Shown here piece by piece: positions 1 through 10,248 of a stretch of DNA of 64,000 nucleotides. Below the pieces are notes generated by a model. That model was given only the letters and a program-made list of their open reading frames with translations, did not search any database and was not told where the DNA came from. A program made the translations under genes and the position numbers. Numbering within the stretch: the first letter of the stretch is position 1; the number at the start of each line of letters is the position of its first letter. The stretch is from Cantharellus purpuraceus (Eukaryota > Basidiomycota > Agaricomycetes > Cantharellales > Hydnaceae), in assembly GCA_025174535.1 (NCBI GenBank), contig JALBUN010000014.1, positions 671,549-735,548 of the forward strand. Direction: 5' to 3'.

Positions 1-722
1 TGGACATTTCTATTGTTCTTTTATATGACTCACCCCTGTTTCATCTTTTAATTCATTCATACACAACTTACTCATCCTTGTTCTATTTTTGGTTCTTTTA
101 TTACTCATCACCCCCTATTCTTACAAAGATTACCCCTATCTGTCACTTCATTTCTCCATGATTTCCCCATTAGTAGTTCAACTTCACACGCTTCATCAGC
201 AGGCTTGATCAGCATTTCTTGCATCATATCGCATCATTTGCTCCTCATATTGTGTCGTTGTGCCCTGGGGATATGTATATAAAAGGGCGCTAGTTTTCGC
301 CTTTGGAATCAATCAACAAGTTTTCAGCCAACGCTCTAAAGTCAAAGTCCATGCTCTAAGTCTATGCTCTACGCTCTACATCACAATCCATGAGTTCTAC
401 ACTGAGGTAAAACACCTTGGTTCAATGATCAGATTTCCCTCTGCCACCGAGAGGTTGCTTCTCCTGAAACCAGCTTTCACATACCTCCCAACTGGGCTCT
501 CCATTGTCATCCAGTCACAGAGCACGATCAGCCATCGGGACTGACCTTTTGCTCCCATCCTCATCCAACCACAGAGCACTATTCCACTTCCCTATTACTA
601 AGTGCTATCTCCCCCTCGACCTGATTGATCTTTGGAGTGCTGAACAACTGCGTTACACACCATCTGTTTGCTAGGGCCATTGCGCGCAGGCTTATAGGAT
701 CTATTCCATAAGCGAACCAACA
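1..722 (+). mobile_element. LTR family A, copy 1 (3' part, cut by window edge)
   Basis: This is the 3' half of a long terminal repeat that recurs at 13884-15019 (minus), 53756-55142 (plus, complete, 1,387 bp) and as an internal fragment inside both DDE elements. It ends in gcgaaccaaca, matching the TG...CA convention of LTRs when compared with the complete copy. A TATA-type box lies at 276-286. The short open frame at 260-544 recurs in every copy but is probably only LTR sequence, not a gene. No internal retroelement coding region belonging to family A is visible in the window, so all copies look like solo LTRs or fragments. Confidence 0.7.
276..286 (+). promoter_or_regulatory. TATA box of LTR family A
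   Basis: The sequence tatataaaagg follows a conserved gtgccctggggat block and precedes ggcgctagtttt. The same arrangement is found in the copies near 14185 (minus), 18288, 40915 (minus) and 54713, which supports a promoter role for the LTR. Confidence 0.55.
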
Positions 723-1030
723 CCACCTCCTTCGCCTCCCTCCATTTCTGTTCCTCCTCCTCCTCCTTCTATCTCCATTCTGCATCCTCCTCCTCCTTCC
801 ATCCCTGTTCCTCCTCCTCCTCCTTCCATCTCCATTCTGCCTCCCCCTCCTCCTTCTGTCTCTGCTCCTCTTCTTCTTCCTTCCATCAGGCCAGGAGCAA
901 CTGCTTGAGCTCAGCCACACTCATATTTGCAAAAGGGGTTGACATTGTTGAGGATAAGACCTCAACATGCCCCTTCTTTGATATGTCTCCAGACCCCCAG
1001 TATAACTCCAACTGCACCCAACCATCTCAC
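723..1030 (-). pseudogene. Fragment of the glutamate-rich antisense ORF (aORF) of element F
   Basis: On the minus strand the sequence after the family E LTR encodes the start of the same protein that is better preserved at 50280-52067: a leader followed by MSVAEL and runs of KEEEEE/RRRKEEEE. The plus strand therefore shows cctcctcctcc-rich simple sequence between 723 and 890. The frame is broken by an in-frame stop just after the leucine-rich LKQLLLA segment, and the rest is lost at the junction with LTR family A at 722. Function of the protein is unknown. Confidence 0.55.
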
Positions 1031-1084
1031 CTATTCAATCTATGAACATGAGGCCTCAAGGGCTCAGCCTTAATGGAGAGATAC

Positions 1085-1612
1085 TGTTATAACTATATTC
1101 TTAACACCCAGATCCCATCCAATCCACTCAGATCCCCACGCACATGAAATCTATACTCCATTTGGAAACCATCACATCTCCATTTAGTCTGTCCAATTGT
1201 CACTATCGATCTCACTCATCTGCCTCTGGTTCCGATTGATGCATCAGCATCACCATAGGAACCTGGACATCAGTCCCCGTTGGACTTGGACATATTCACA
1301 TAAGGCCATTGGCCTCAGAGACCCATCACTGGAGTAATTATTATTAGATATCAAATATGTATTTAAGTTGCCCGACTGGGGCCTTCATTCCCCAGTTTGA
1401 ATATTGAATCACACCTAGCTCCTAAGTCCAATCCAAACTGTCTAAGTCATACTCCATCTCTGAAATCTCAGACACAGGTATTAGTGAGGGTGCAGCATAT
1501 AAGCTGAAGCCAAGTCCATTCTGACCCCCATGATGCACCCTGATCCCCACTCTGACTCTGACCATTAACTCTGACCCAAGCTCCAACCCCCAATTGGACC
1601 TAGTGTGTAACA
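1085..1612 (-). mobile_element. LTR of Ty3/gypsy element F (family E LTR), copy 1
   Basis: This 528-bp block begins tgttataac and ends gtgtaaca, giving TGTTA...TAACA ends. The same LTR flanks the gag start of element F at 15378 and 47701 and lies next to the antisense ORF at 35519 and 52124. Its neighbours here are the aORF fragment on the left and reverse transcriptase of another element (G) on the right, so this copy is no longer next to its own gag. Strand is given relative to the aORF. Confidence 0.75.
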
Positions 1613-2212
1613 GGTACCTTTGAGATCTCTGATTTTGAGAGGTTGAATCTGCTGAAGTATAGCAGCAATTCCAACATCACATGCATCAGAGTAGACTCTA
1701 TATCTGAGGCCAGGAATGGCATACACCCTGACTGGTGCACTGACAAGGGCATTTTTAGCCAAGTCAAAGGCTTCTTGTTGAGTATTGCCCCATTCCCAAG
1801 TTGAATTATTTTTGAGCAATTCAAACAAGGGAGCTACAATCCATGCATAGAATGCTATATACAAGGAGAAGTATACCACCATTCCAAGGAAGATTTGTAG
1901 GTCATGGACATTCTTTGGTTCTGCCAATTCCAGTATAGCATCTATCTTCTCTTTGTGAGTTGATAGACCTAACCGTGATACCTTTTGTCCTAACAGTAGC
2001 AAAGACTGGTAGGCCAAATGGTACTTAGCAGGGGATAAGGTGATTCCAGACTTTTCTATAGCTCCAAACACTTTGTCCAGATGTTCTTTGAATGTCTTGG
2101 AATATATGACAATATCATCAATATAGACCAGGGCAAACACCCATAGAAAAGGTGCTAGGACACCTTGCATTACTCTTTGAAAGACTGCAGGTCCATTCCA
2201 ATACCCAAAGGG
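1613..2212 (-). pseudogene. Element G pol: reverse transcriptase C-terminal half and RNase H start
   Basis: The minus-strand frame contains the reverse transcriptase active-site motif YIDDIVIYS, followed by the thumb/connection segment (HLAYQSLLLLGQKVSRLGLS) and the RNase H opening (YRVYSDACDVG). This is typical Ty3/gypsy pol of Agaricomycetes. It continues directly from the RT half at 3499-4113; the two halves were separated by insertion of an LTR at 2213-3493. The reading stops at the LTR junction near 1612, so RNase H and integrase are missing. It is a dead fragment. Confidence 0.85.
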
Positions 2213-3493
2213 TGTATGGGAACTGGTTTTCCCTCAAAAAGATCTTGTTTAAAGTCCTGAAACTGTACAATTTTGCTTCATGGCCTTAAAGTATCAGCAT
2301 ATATATGCTGCTTTCTCTTGATTCAGGGCCATTCAAATATTCTCTATTTTTTCATATTTTTTCGGGAATTTTCCATGCAGAAATGAGTCTACAAACTTAT
2401 TGTTCTGCTGGGTGAAGTTTTGGACCCACATGGACCCATGAAACTTCACAGATGTCAGCAGCTTCAAAGTCAGCAGAGTCACCTGATCTACTCACTCATT
2501 TTCAATCACATGACTCATTTCAATCTCCGACCCAATCTGATCACCACTGCCAGTAAATCCTCAATATCTTGGCAACCACAGCTCCTCCTGACTCCATTTT
2601 TGGTGGAGAGTTCAATAGAAGCTGTGCCTACCCATAGCTGTGCTGATCAGCCTGGGAAATGGAGTATTGCCTGAGTTATTTGAGTAATAGTGACTCATGC
2701 TATGACTCTTACCATGACTCAGGTTATGACTCCTGCCATGACTCATAACTATTAATAGGTAGAAGGATTAGTCAGCTCCTGTAGATACAGCATATAAAGA
2801 GGCCATTTTACCTCTGAATAAATAACCATTTCTACCCCATCATTTGCACATCAGTGTGACTAGAGTGACATACAGTGTCATCCTCTATATCTCAGTAACT
2901 GTTGATTGTCCAGTTCAAGGGTCGCTTACAGTTGTGTAACTGTATTTGATTGCACTCAAAGTAGTGATTGTCCTGCTTTGGACGTGAGTGTAGTATCTAC
3001 CTCACATGACTATGAATCCACAGGGTGAGATTGTCTGTTGATAGTCCTGCCATTAGTGCTCTAGTTTAAGTAACTAGTGTGTACTGCCTTTGCAGAGCAT
3101 TAGGATCTTGAACTCATGTGAAGCAGTTGCTAGACTACTTCATACATCGCTGCTACCTGTTTCAGAGTGTCACTGGTTGGATGGTCAGATTCATCCACCT
3201 ACTTCCTCTAGCCTCTAAGTGCATTCCCCTCATTTTGGAATATCTGGACCCCTAAGTGTCTGTGAACTCTAGACTCTGGAAGTCTTGTTCATTCCCTACT
3301 GCTAAGAAACATATTACCTTCCTGCATATTGTCTGCATTACCCATTACAACAGATTGTAACCAAAGTACAAACGTTAAATTGTTTCTGGAGTTGTGCTGC
3401 AGTAGGATTTGATATTCTTCTCAGCTGTTCATTCATGGAATTGTGGTGATTTAGAGTTTGCCCTAACACCATAATTTTGTGGGTTCCAAAACA
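2213..3493 (+). mobile_element. Solo LTR family B, copy 1, TSD aaggg
   Basis: A 1,281-bp LTR with ends tgtatgggaac...ggttccaaaaca lies between identical 5-bp flanks aaggg (2208-2212 and 3494-3498). It splits a reverse-transcriptase gene, and the two coding halves join in frame when it is removed. It contains a cluster of tgactca motifs around 2690-2750 and a TATA-like region near 2796. No coding region of its own is present. Confidence 0.9.
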
Positions 3494-3498
3494 AAGGG

Positions 3499-4113
3499 CA
3501 CCCATTTGAACTGATACAGTCCTCTATCAGTTCTGAATGCAGTTTTTTTTTTGGCACTGTCCAACATTTGCAGCTGTATGAAACCTGCTAATGCATCCAA
3601 GGTGGATAACCAACAAGATCCAGTGAGTGCCTGCAAAATTGAATCTTGTCTTGGCAAGGGAAATTCATCTGGGACAGCAATCTCATTGAGTTTCCTATAG
3701 TCTATACACATTCTTGGTTTCCCATTACAATAGGCTATAAGAGCTGGGAAACCCCAAGGACATATGGATGGTTCAATGACTCCAAGACTGAGCCAAGCAT
3801 CCATTTGCTTGTCAACGACTTCCCTTTTGGCAGGTGAGGCATTATAAGGAGGTAGTGAAATTTCTTTGGCCTCAGGCCTGAGATTGATTTCAACTTTTGC
3901 ATCATAATTGCCAAGTCTGCCATCAAGACCAAATGCATCTTTGTGTGCCAGACCTGTATCTTGGAGAGCCTTCCTATTGGTGTCATTGAGCTCTGGCAAG
4001 AAGTCAATTTCATCCAACAGTTGCTTTTCAGGAACATCCTCAGGAGGAATTTCCTGAGCCTTAGGTTGTACCACCTCTCCATCTGATTCAAGAAAGGCAA
4101 CAGTAGGTATCAT
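3499..4113 (-). pseudogene. Element G pol: reverse transcriptase N-terminal half
   Basis: The minus-strand frame reads an acidic spacer (residues 1-60) then the fingers/palm of a Ty3/gypsy reverse transcriptase, including GVIEPSICPWGFPALI, RMCIDYRKLNEI and LSTLDALAGFIQLQM. The canonical D-x-SG is changed (LDALAGF). It is cut at position 3499 by the family B LTR and continues at 2207. The upstream protease and gag are missing here; a gag fragment with a compatible zinc knuckle lies at 23949-24570. Confidence 0.85.
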
Positions 4114-4228
4114 ACCAGACTCAAAGTTGTGTTGAGCAAGAGCTTTTATGAGTCTGGTGTGAGAGAGACAAGTCTCGAATTGAGTCTGGTTTAAATTAGA
4201 AGTCCGATCCAGCTAATTGGAAGGATTT
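4114..4228. other. Residual retroelement sequence, no gene
   Basis: This short stretch lies between the start of the element G reverse-transcriptase frame and the broken aORF of element F-1. It probably contains the upstream end of the G fragment, but I see no motif that proves it. Confidence 0.4.
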
Positions 4229-4311
4229 CTAGTAAGACCCAGAAGTTGTCCTTGATGTCTCCGCCGCCTCTTTCTGCTTCTGCTCCTCCTCCTCGTGTGT
4301 CTCCATTCTGC
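4229..4311 (-). pseudogene. Inverted scrap of aORF joined head-to-head to the next aORF
   Basis: On the minus strand this short piece encodes the EEEEQKQKEAAE-type charged segment of the aORF. Immediately to its right (from 4312) the same protein reads in the plus direction (EAKAKRAHRVKELAAAMEA region). The two pieces overlap in content, so the junction at about 4311 is an inversion or fold-back breakpoint. Confidence 0.55.
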
Positions 4312-6419
4312 AGGAAGCAAAGGCCAAGAGAGCCCACAGGGTCAAGGAACTTGCGGCCGCGATGGAGGCCACAAGACTGAAGGAAGTGGAGGAGCAGGCG
4401 CACGAGCTAGAAGCCACCATGGAGGTAGAGGAGGAGGTGACCGGGGCAGGGGTGACCAGTCCAGGAAGCCCGAGTGTGCCTATATGGACAGGGACCCCTG
4501 AAGTTGCCATCATCTCCGTTACATGGACGGAGACAACTCGTCCGAAAACTGTCACTGCGGAGGACTTGCCGTTACATCCACGGGCACGGCCATTGTTTGG
4601 GTTGGGTGTGGCTGAGAAAGATGAAGCGGTGGAGGTGGAGAGGGTGGAGGTGGAGGTGGATCCCAATGCCAATATGGAGCTCAATGCAAATGTGGAACCT
4701 GAGGCGGGTGTGGATGTCGCGACGGATGCGGAGCCGGATCCAACTTCAAATTGTTATGAGGAGATGGCTTGGGTAGCCGCGGTTGAGGCTCGCAAAAGAG
4801 CGGAGCTCTATGCCGCTACCACTAAGAAGAATCTTGATGTCGCAGTCTTTTCATTGAAGGCGTACCCGAGTGCTGATATGGAGAAGCGGGAGGCGGATCG
4901 GAGGGTCATATGGTGTAAGGCGGAGAGTCATGTGTTGGCAACCCGTAAGAAGGAGCTGCGTGTCGCAAGGTCGGCGATCCAGCTTCGCAAGCGCAAGATG
5001 GAGAAGGCAGCAGCAGAACAACAGGACAAGGAGGAGGAGAGGGAACGCTTGGAGGCCGCAGCAAGAAGGGGCAGACCACCCAAGGCTCTGGCTCCAATGG
5101 AGCCATTTGGCAGGCCCGGCATAACTTGCGACTTGTTGTGATGCGGGCGTGGAGTGCGTGTGACCTACTGGCCCAACTCGCTGCCTTCAGTCCTGCAATC
5201 GTTGTCGGAGTCGGAAAGGAGGGTGTAGGATCGATGGAATGTTCGGAGTCGGAGTGTCAAGCCCCAATTATGTTGAAAATTTCGCCTTGCTGGGGAGGTG
5301 TAGAGAGTAGATTTCGAATAATGACAGAGGGAGTGATGGGAACTCGGTGTATGCATAGTCGAATTGAAGATATATCTTGGGAGTATCCTCATACGAAATT
5401 TGATGAGATTTGGTGTAGTTCTCGTCTAGATATTGACAATTTAAGCAGGGATCAGGAGCAGATGACTCGAACGAGAGTAAATGCTTAATAGAAAATCAAC
5501 CAGTGGAGCTTAGGCTTCGCAAACTGGGATTCAAATATATGTTGCAATACTCTGGAAGACTATGCAAAAAATTGTAGAAATACACGTTCGTTCTGGAGTT
5601 ATTCCAGAAATGAATAGTTCAGACACAGTCAACAAAAACAGGTGAGAGCAAATTCTCTGGTCCATTTCATATCTAGCTAAGCGTGTTTTATACAAGATAT
5701 GTGTCTTTAGAACATGTGATAAAAGTCCTGAATCATTTGAAACATGGGAAAGAAACTTGTGATAAAAACGAAATGGGGGTGGAGCCAATAGGGGAAAAAT
5801 GACGAAATAAAATATAAAAGAAATATAGGAGAATGATCTGATGGGTGTGGAGCTTACAGGGGCTTCTCCTCTTCCCTCCTAACCATTTCCCCTCGCTTTC
5901 CTACCTCCCCCTCAACCTCCTGAGCCTCCTATGTGCTCCTGTTCCCCCTCTCTCCTAACCCCTTTCTCCCATAATCAACAAATTAGTGGTACAAGGAGGG
6001 GCAGAGAAAGAATCGGAAGGTCATCCAACCAAAAAGCGGTGGACGGAGACAGGTGCTGTGGCAGCCGGGGGTAGTGGTGTTGGATCGGAAGGGGCAACGA
6101 CCGGTGCAGGTATGGGGCGCGTCTCTGCACCCAATAGTACCGTGGGCCAGCTTATCCAGCTGGTTAACCTTCAGTCGGAGCACCTCCGGTGGACAGAGGG
6201 GTTACTAGTGGACTTGGTGAAGACAATGAAATGGAAGGAGGTTCTGGAGGGTCAGCGACAGCTGAGTTATGTCGGTTGCGGAAGTTCATGGCCCCTTTGG
6301 ATGAGGATTCAGACATGGGGGATGAGAAAGATTGGGTGTCGGATGTAGAGAGTGATGATGAGTCGGAGACGGAGCCTGAGGTAGATAAGGGGAAGGGAAA
6401 AAGGAAACGTGATGTATGA
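4312..6419 (+). pseudogene. Antisense accessory ORF (aORF) of Ty3/gypsy element F-1
   Basis: This ORF runs on the strand opposite to the F-1 gag-pol genes and converges with the integrase end at 6572. The readable parts are 4362-5141 (charged coiled-coil: ELEATMEVEEEV, then a second helical block with EKREADRRVIWCKAESH), a CxxC-rich finger near 5120-5200 broken by a frameshift, and 5986-6419, ending in an acidic and basic tail (DVESDDESETEPEVDKGKGKRKRD). A solo LTR (5271-5980) interrupts it. The best preserved copy is at 50280-52067. The domain order resembles glutamate-rich gag-like proteins of Agaricomycetes, but its function is unknown. Confidence 0.65.
5271..5980 (+). mobile_element. Solo LTR family D, copy 1, TSD aatta
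   Basis: A 710-bp insert with ends TGTTGA...TCAACA is flanked by aatta at 5266-5270 and 5981-5985. The empty site can be read in the other aORF copy, where caagccccgactagtggtac is continuous (minus strand near 50715). A diverged reverse copy is at 27256-27987. No coding capacity. Confidence 0.9.
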
Positions 6420-6571
6420 AAATAAAATGAAAATGATTATAAATTTCAGAGCAGAGAAAAATGAGTCGGAGTGATATTCCTTCAGAGTTTTTTGGGCAGG
6501 CTGGTAATTTTCCTTGTGACTTGTAATAAAATGATGATGCGAAATAATAGAATTGGCATTAGTAACCAAAC
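6420..6571. other. Convergent 3' spacer between aORF and integrase of F-1
   Basis: This 150-bp AT-rich spacer separates the stop of the plus-strand aORF and the stop of the minus-strand integrase. The equivalent spacer at 50131-50280 is recognisably related, so the tail-to-tail arrangement is an element property and not an accident of this copy. Confidence 0.55.
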
Positions 6572-8944
6572 TTAAAGATTCATAAGAGGGCCAGGTTTGT
6601 CTGGATAAGCGGAGTGAAAGTCAGAGACAGATTCGGATGCATGATCAAGTTTGGATGTGGAGATCCATGAAGACTCTTCATTGGTGCCTTCATATCCAGT
6701 CCATTTGACTAAGTACTGGAGCTTGCACTTGTATCGACGGTCAATCTTTGAGTCCAGGATCTCAGATATCTCATATTCATTGTCTCCTTCGATGATGATC
6801 GGGGGAGGTGGAGGTTGCGTGCAACTGGAGATCTCGTTCATAGTAGCAGGTTCGAGCATTGATATATGGAAAACCGGATGAACTGCTCGGAAGTGGTCTG
6901 GGAGGCGGAGGGTGAAGGACCTGCTGCCTGCGTGAGCAATGACCTCATAAGGACCTAAGTATTTCTCAGAGAGTTTCTTCAATGGGCGGGTGGTCCGGAA
7001 GTGTTTGGCCTTAATGAATACTTTGTCTCCAATTTGCAGGTCCAGAGCCAGCATGCGGCGTTGGTCTGCGGAGACTTGATATTGTTTCTGGGCATCGGAG
7101 ATGGTTTCTCGGAGATGTTGGTGTAGTTGATCGAGCTCGGTTACAAATTGGCAGGCTTTGGTGGAGGCAAGTTCTTTCTCAGGGTGGATGGAGATGTTCA
7201 GATGATAGCCTTTATTAGCAAAGAATGGAGAGACGCCAGTAGTCGCGTTTGGAGCATTGTTGTAGGCAAACTCTGCTATCGGAAGTAGGTCAGCCCAGTT
7301 GTCTTGTTGATAGTTACAATAGACTCGGAGATATTGTTCCAGGGACTGATTCATTCATTCTGTTTGTCCATCTCCTTCCGGATGGTATCCAGAGGTGAAG
7401 TGAAGTTTCATGTCGAGAGCCTTTCCTAGTGTGCAGAAGAAGGAGGACATGAACTCTGAGCCCTGATTGGATGTGACATGCGATGGAACTCTGTGTTTAG
7501 AGAATACATGGAGAACAAACAATTTAGCTAGTGAGGCGGAGGTGATGGTGTCATGTGTTGGAATGAATAGTGACTGTTTAGTGAACCTGTTGACAATCAC
7601 AAGTATGGTGTCAAATCCAAGCGATGGGGGGAGCTTCTCTATGAAATCCATGGAGATGGAGTTCCATGGTTGCTCTGGGACTGGAAGTTGCTTAAGCATT
7701 CCATAGGGTTTGTGCCTTTGCGATTTTGAGTGCATACACGTGGTGCAGGAGTTACAGTAGTGTTGAATGTATTCTTACATTTTAGGCCATACATAGTCCC
7801 GTCGGATTAATCGTTGTGTGCGATTTTGCCCGAAGTGGCCAGAGATTGGGTGATCATGGTAATACTGCAAAACTCGGAGTCGGAGACCGTTGGCGTCAGG
7901 GACGTATATCCAGTTGTTGTGTTGGAGGTGTCCTTTGGGGTCAAGTGACCATTTCAGATCGGAAGGGTTGTCCAAGTGTTTAACTGCAACAGGATCGGAT
8001 CAGAGTGATGAGCGGATGTCAGAGTGGAGTTGGTCGATGTCCATAATGGTGACAGCTTGGAGGGTGGGAGTCATGAGGGTGGATGCTCATAGGGGTGATG
8101 CCAGCTGCTTGTTAGTGAACACAGGACAAAAGTTGTGTGGGTTTACAGTGGCATAGTCGCTATTCCCCTCTTTAGGGTAGACGTCCCATCGTCTAGTTAA
8201 AGCGTCGGGCTTTGCTCTGAGTTGACCTGGGCAGAAACGGATAATGAGATTGAACTGGGATAGGTATTCAGACCATTGGACTTGTCTCTGGGTGAGCAGT
8301 TTTGTTGTGGAGAAGTATTCCAAGTTCTTGTGGTCAGTTATGACGTCCACCAGATCAGAGGGGCCTTCAAGGTAGTGTCTCCATATCTGGAAGGCTTCAT
8401 ATATGGCAAGGAGCTCTTTGTCATGGACGTCATAGTTCAGTTCGGGGGGCATAAATGTATGCGAGTGAAAAGTGATCGGATGGACTTGTCCATTGTCTGG
8501 AGAGATGATGGACAGGATTGCGGCAAGTGCATAGTTGGAGGCATTGGTTTCTAATAGGATAGGAACGTCTGGAACCCAATGAGTCAGTATTGGAGCAGAA
8601 GTAAAGGCCTTTTTCAAGGTCTCAAAGCTCTGTCTGCATTCGTCAGTGAAATTCCATTGGATACCCTTCCTAGTGAGTTGGGTGAGCGGAATGGTGATAT
8701 TGGAGTAGCCGTGAATGAAGCGGCGGTAGAAGTTGGCGAACCCTAGGAAGGACTGTATGTCCTTGACTTTCTGCAGTTCCGGCCATTACTGTATAGCTTT
8801 GATTTTGTCATCAGACATTGTCAATCCTGCTGGGGAGAGGAGATAGCCTAGGTATTCGACTGAGTCGGAGTGGAATTCGCATTTGTCAGTGCAGGCAAAG
8901 AGGCCATGTTTTCGGAGACATCGGAGTACCTCTTGGACATGTGT
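6572..8944 (-). pseudogene. Element F-1 pol: RT end, RNase H, integrase with C-terminal chromodomain
   Basis: Reading on the minus strand the order is RT connection (8944-8620), RNase H (8617-8087, ETNASNYALAAILS and LNYDVHDKELLAI), integrase zinc-binding HHCC segment (7975-7740), integrase core (7735-7355, SMDFIEKLPPS then SNQGSEF then DGQTE) and C-terminal region with a chromodomain (YLVKWTGYEG, near residues 215-224 of the 6572-7354 piece). The second catalytic aspartate appears replaced by asparagine in SNQGSEF. In-frame stops at about 7355, 7774 and 8086, where related copies have sense codons, show that the gene is dead. The stop near 7355 fits CGA to TGA decay. Confidence 0.9.
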
Positions 8945-9419
8945 CCGATTGTATGGGAACTGGTTTTCCCTTAAAAAATCTTGTTTAAAGTTCCGAAACT
9001 GTACAATTTCGCTTCATGGCCTTAAAATATCAGCATATATCTGCTGCTTTCTCTTGATTCAGGGCCATTCAAATATTCTCTATTTTTTCATATTTTTTCA
9101 GGAATTTTCCATGCAGAAATGAGTCTACAAACTTATTGTTCTGCTGGGCGAAGTTTTGAGACCCACATGGACCCACAAACCTTCGCAGATGTCAGCAGCC
9201 CAAAGTCAGCCGGAGTCACCCGGACTACTGACTCATTTTCAATCACATGACTCATTTTAATCTCCGACTCAATCTGGTCACCACTGCCAGTAAATGCTCA
9301 ATATCTTCACAACCACTGCACCTTCTGACTCCATTTTCAGTGGAGAGTTCAATAGAAGCTGTGCCTACCCATAGCTGTGCTAATCAGCCTGGGAAACAAA
9401 GTATTGACCGAGTTATTTG

Positions 9420-9545
9420 AGTAATGGTGACTCATGCTATGACTCCTTCCATGACTCATACCATGACTCCTGTGATTACTCATACTATGACTCCTGCTCT
9501 GAGTCACACTATGACTCCATCCATGACTCATGCCATGAGTCAGAG
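9420..9545 (+). promoter_or_regulatory. Array of TGASTCA motifs upstream of the LTR-B TATA box
   Basis: The block carries repeated tgactca/tgagtca heptamers alternating with imperfect forms (tgactcc, ggagtca-type), in a roughly 24-bp period. It lies 130-250 bp upstream of tataaaagg at 9674-9682, with a cattggct element between. TGASTCA is the site recognised by Gcn4/AP-1 class bZIP factors. The regulatory role is inferred. Confidence 0.45.
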
Positions 9546-9673
9546 CAAATCCAAGCAGCTCATTGGCTAGGAAACTTCCACCCCCTTCTCACATATTCCA
9601 CTAGCTTCCAGTAGTTTCCATCTGTTAATAGGTAGAAGTTTCCAGTAGTATTAGTCAGCTCCTGTAAATACAA

Positions 9674-9682
9674 TATAAAAGG
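9674..9682 (+). promoter_or_regulatory. TATA box of LTR family B
   Basis: The sequence tataaaagg is conserved in all family B copies (for example 10942 on the minus strand, 30114 plus, 53063 minus and 55832 minus) and sits downstream of the TGASTCA array. Confidence 0.55.
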
Positions 9683-10248
9683 AGCCCATTCTGCCTCTGA
9701 ATAAATAACCATTTCTACCCCATCATTTGCACATCAGTGTGACTAGAGTGACATACAGTGTCATCCTCTATATCTCAGTAACGGTTGATTGTCCAGTTCA
9801 AGGGTCGCTTACAGTTGTGTAACTGTATTTGATTGCACTTGAAGTAGTGATTGTCCTGCTTTGGGCGTGAGTGTAGTATCTACCTCGTGTGACTATGAAT
9901 CTACAGGGTGAGATTGTCTGTTGATAGTCCTGCCATTAGTGCTCTTTGTTTAAGTTACTAGTGTGTACTGCCTTTGCAGAGCATTAGGATCTTGAACTTG
10001 TGTGAAGCAGTTGCTAGACTACTTCACACATCGCTGTTACCTGCTTCAGAGTGTCACTGGTTGGACGGTTGGATTCATCCACCTACTTCCTCTAGCCTCT
10101 AAGTGCATTCCCCTCTTTTTTGAATATCTGGACCCCTAAGTGTCCATGAACTCTAGACTCTGGAAGTCTTATTCATTCTCTACTGCTAAGAAACATATTA
10201 CCTTCCTGCGTATTGTCTGCATTGACCATTACAAGGGATTGTAACCAA

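Noticed and set aside
260..544. Recurrent 94-codon frame in LTR family A
   Set aside because: It spans the TATA box and conserved LTR sequence, has no domain, and is shortened or shifted in other copies.
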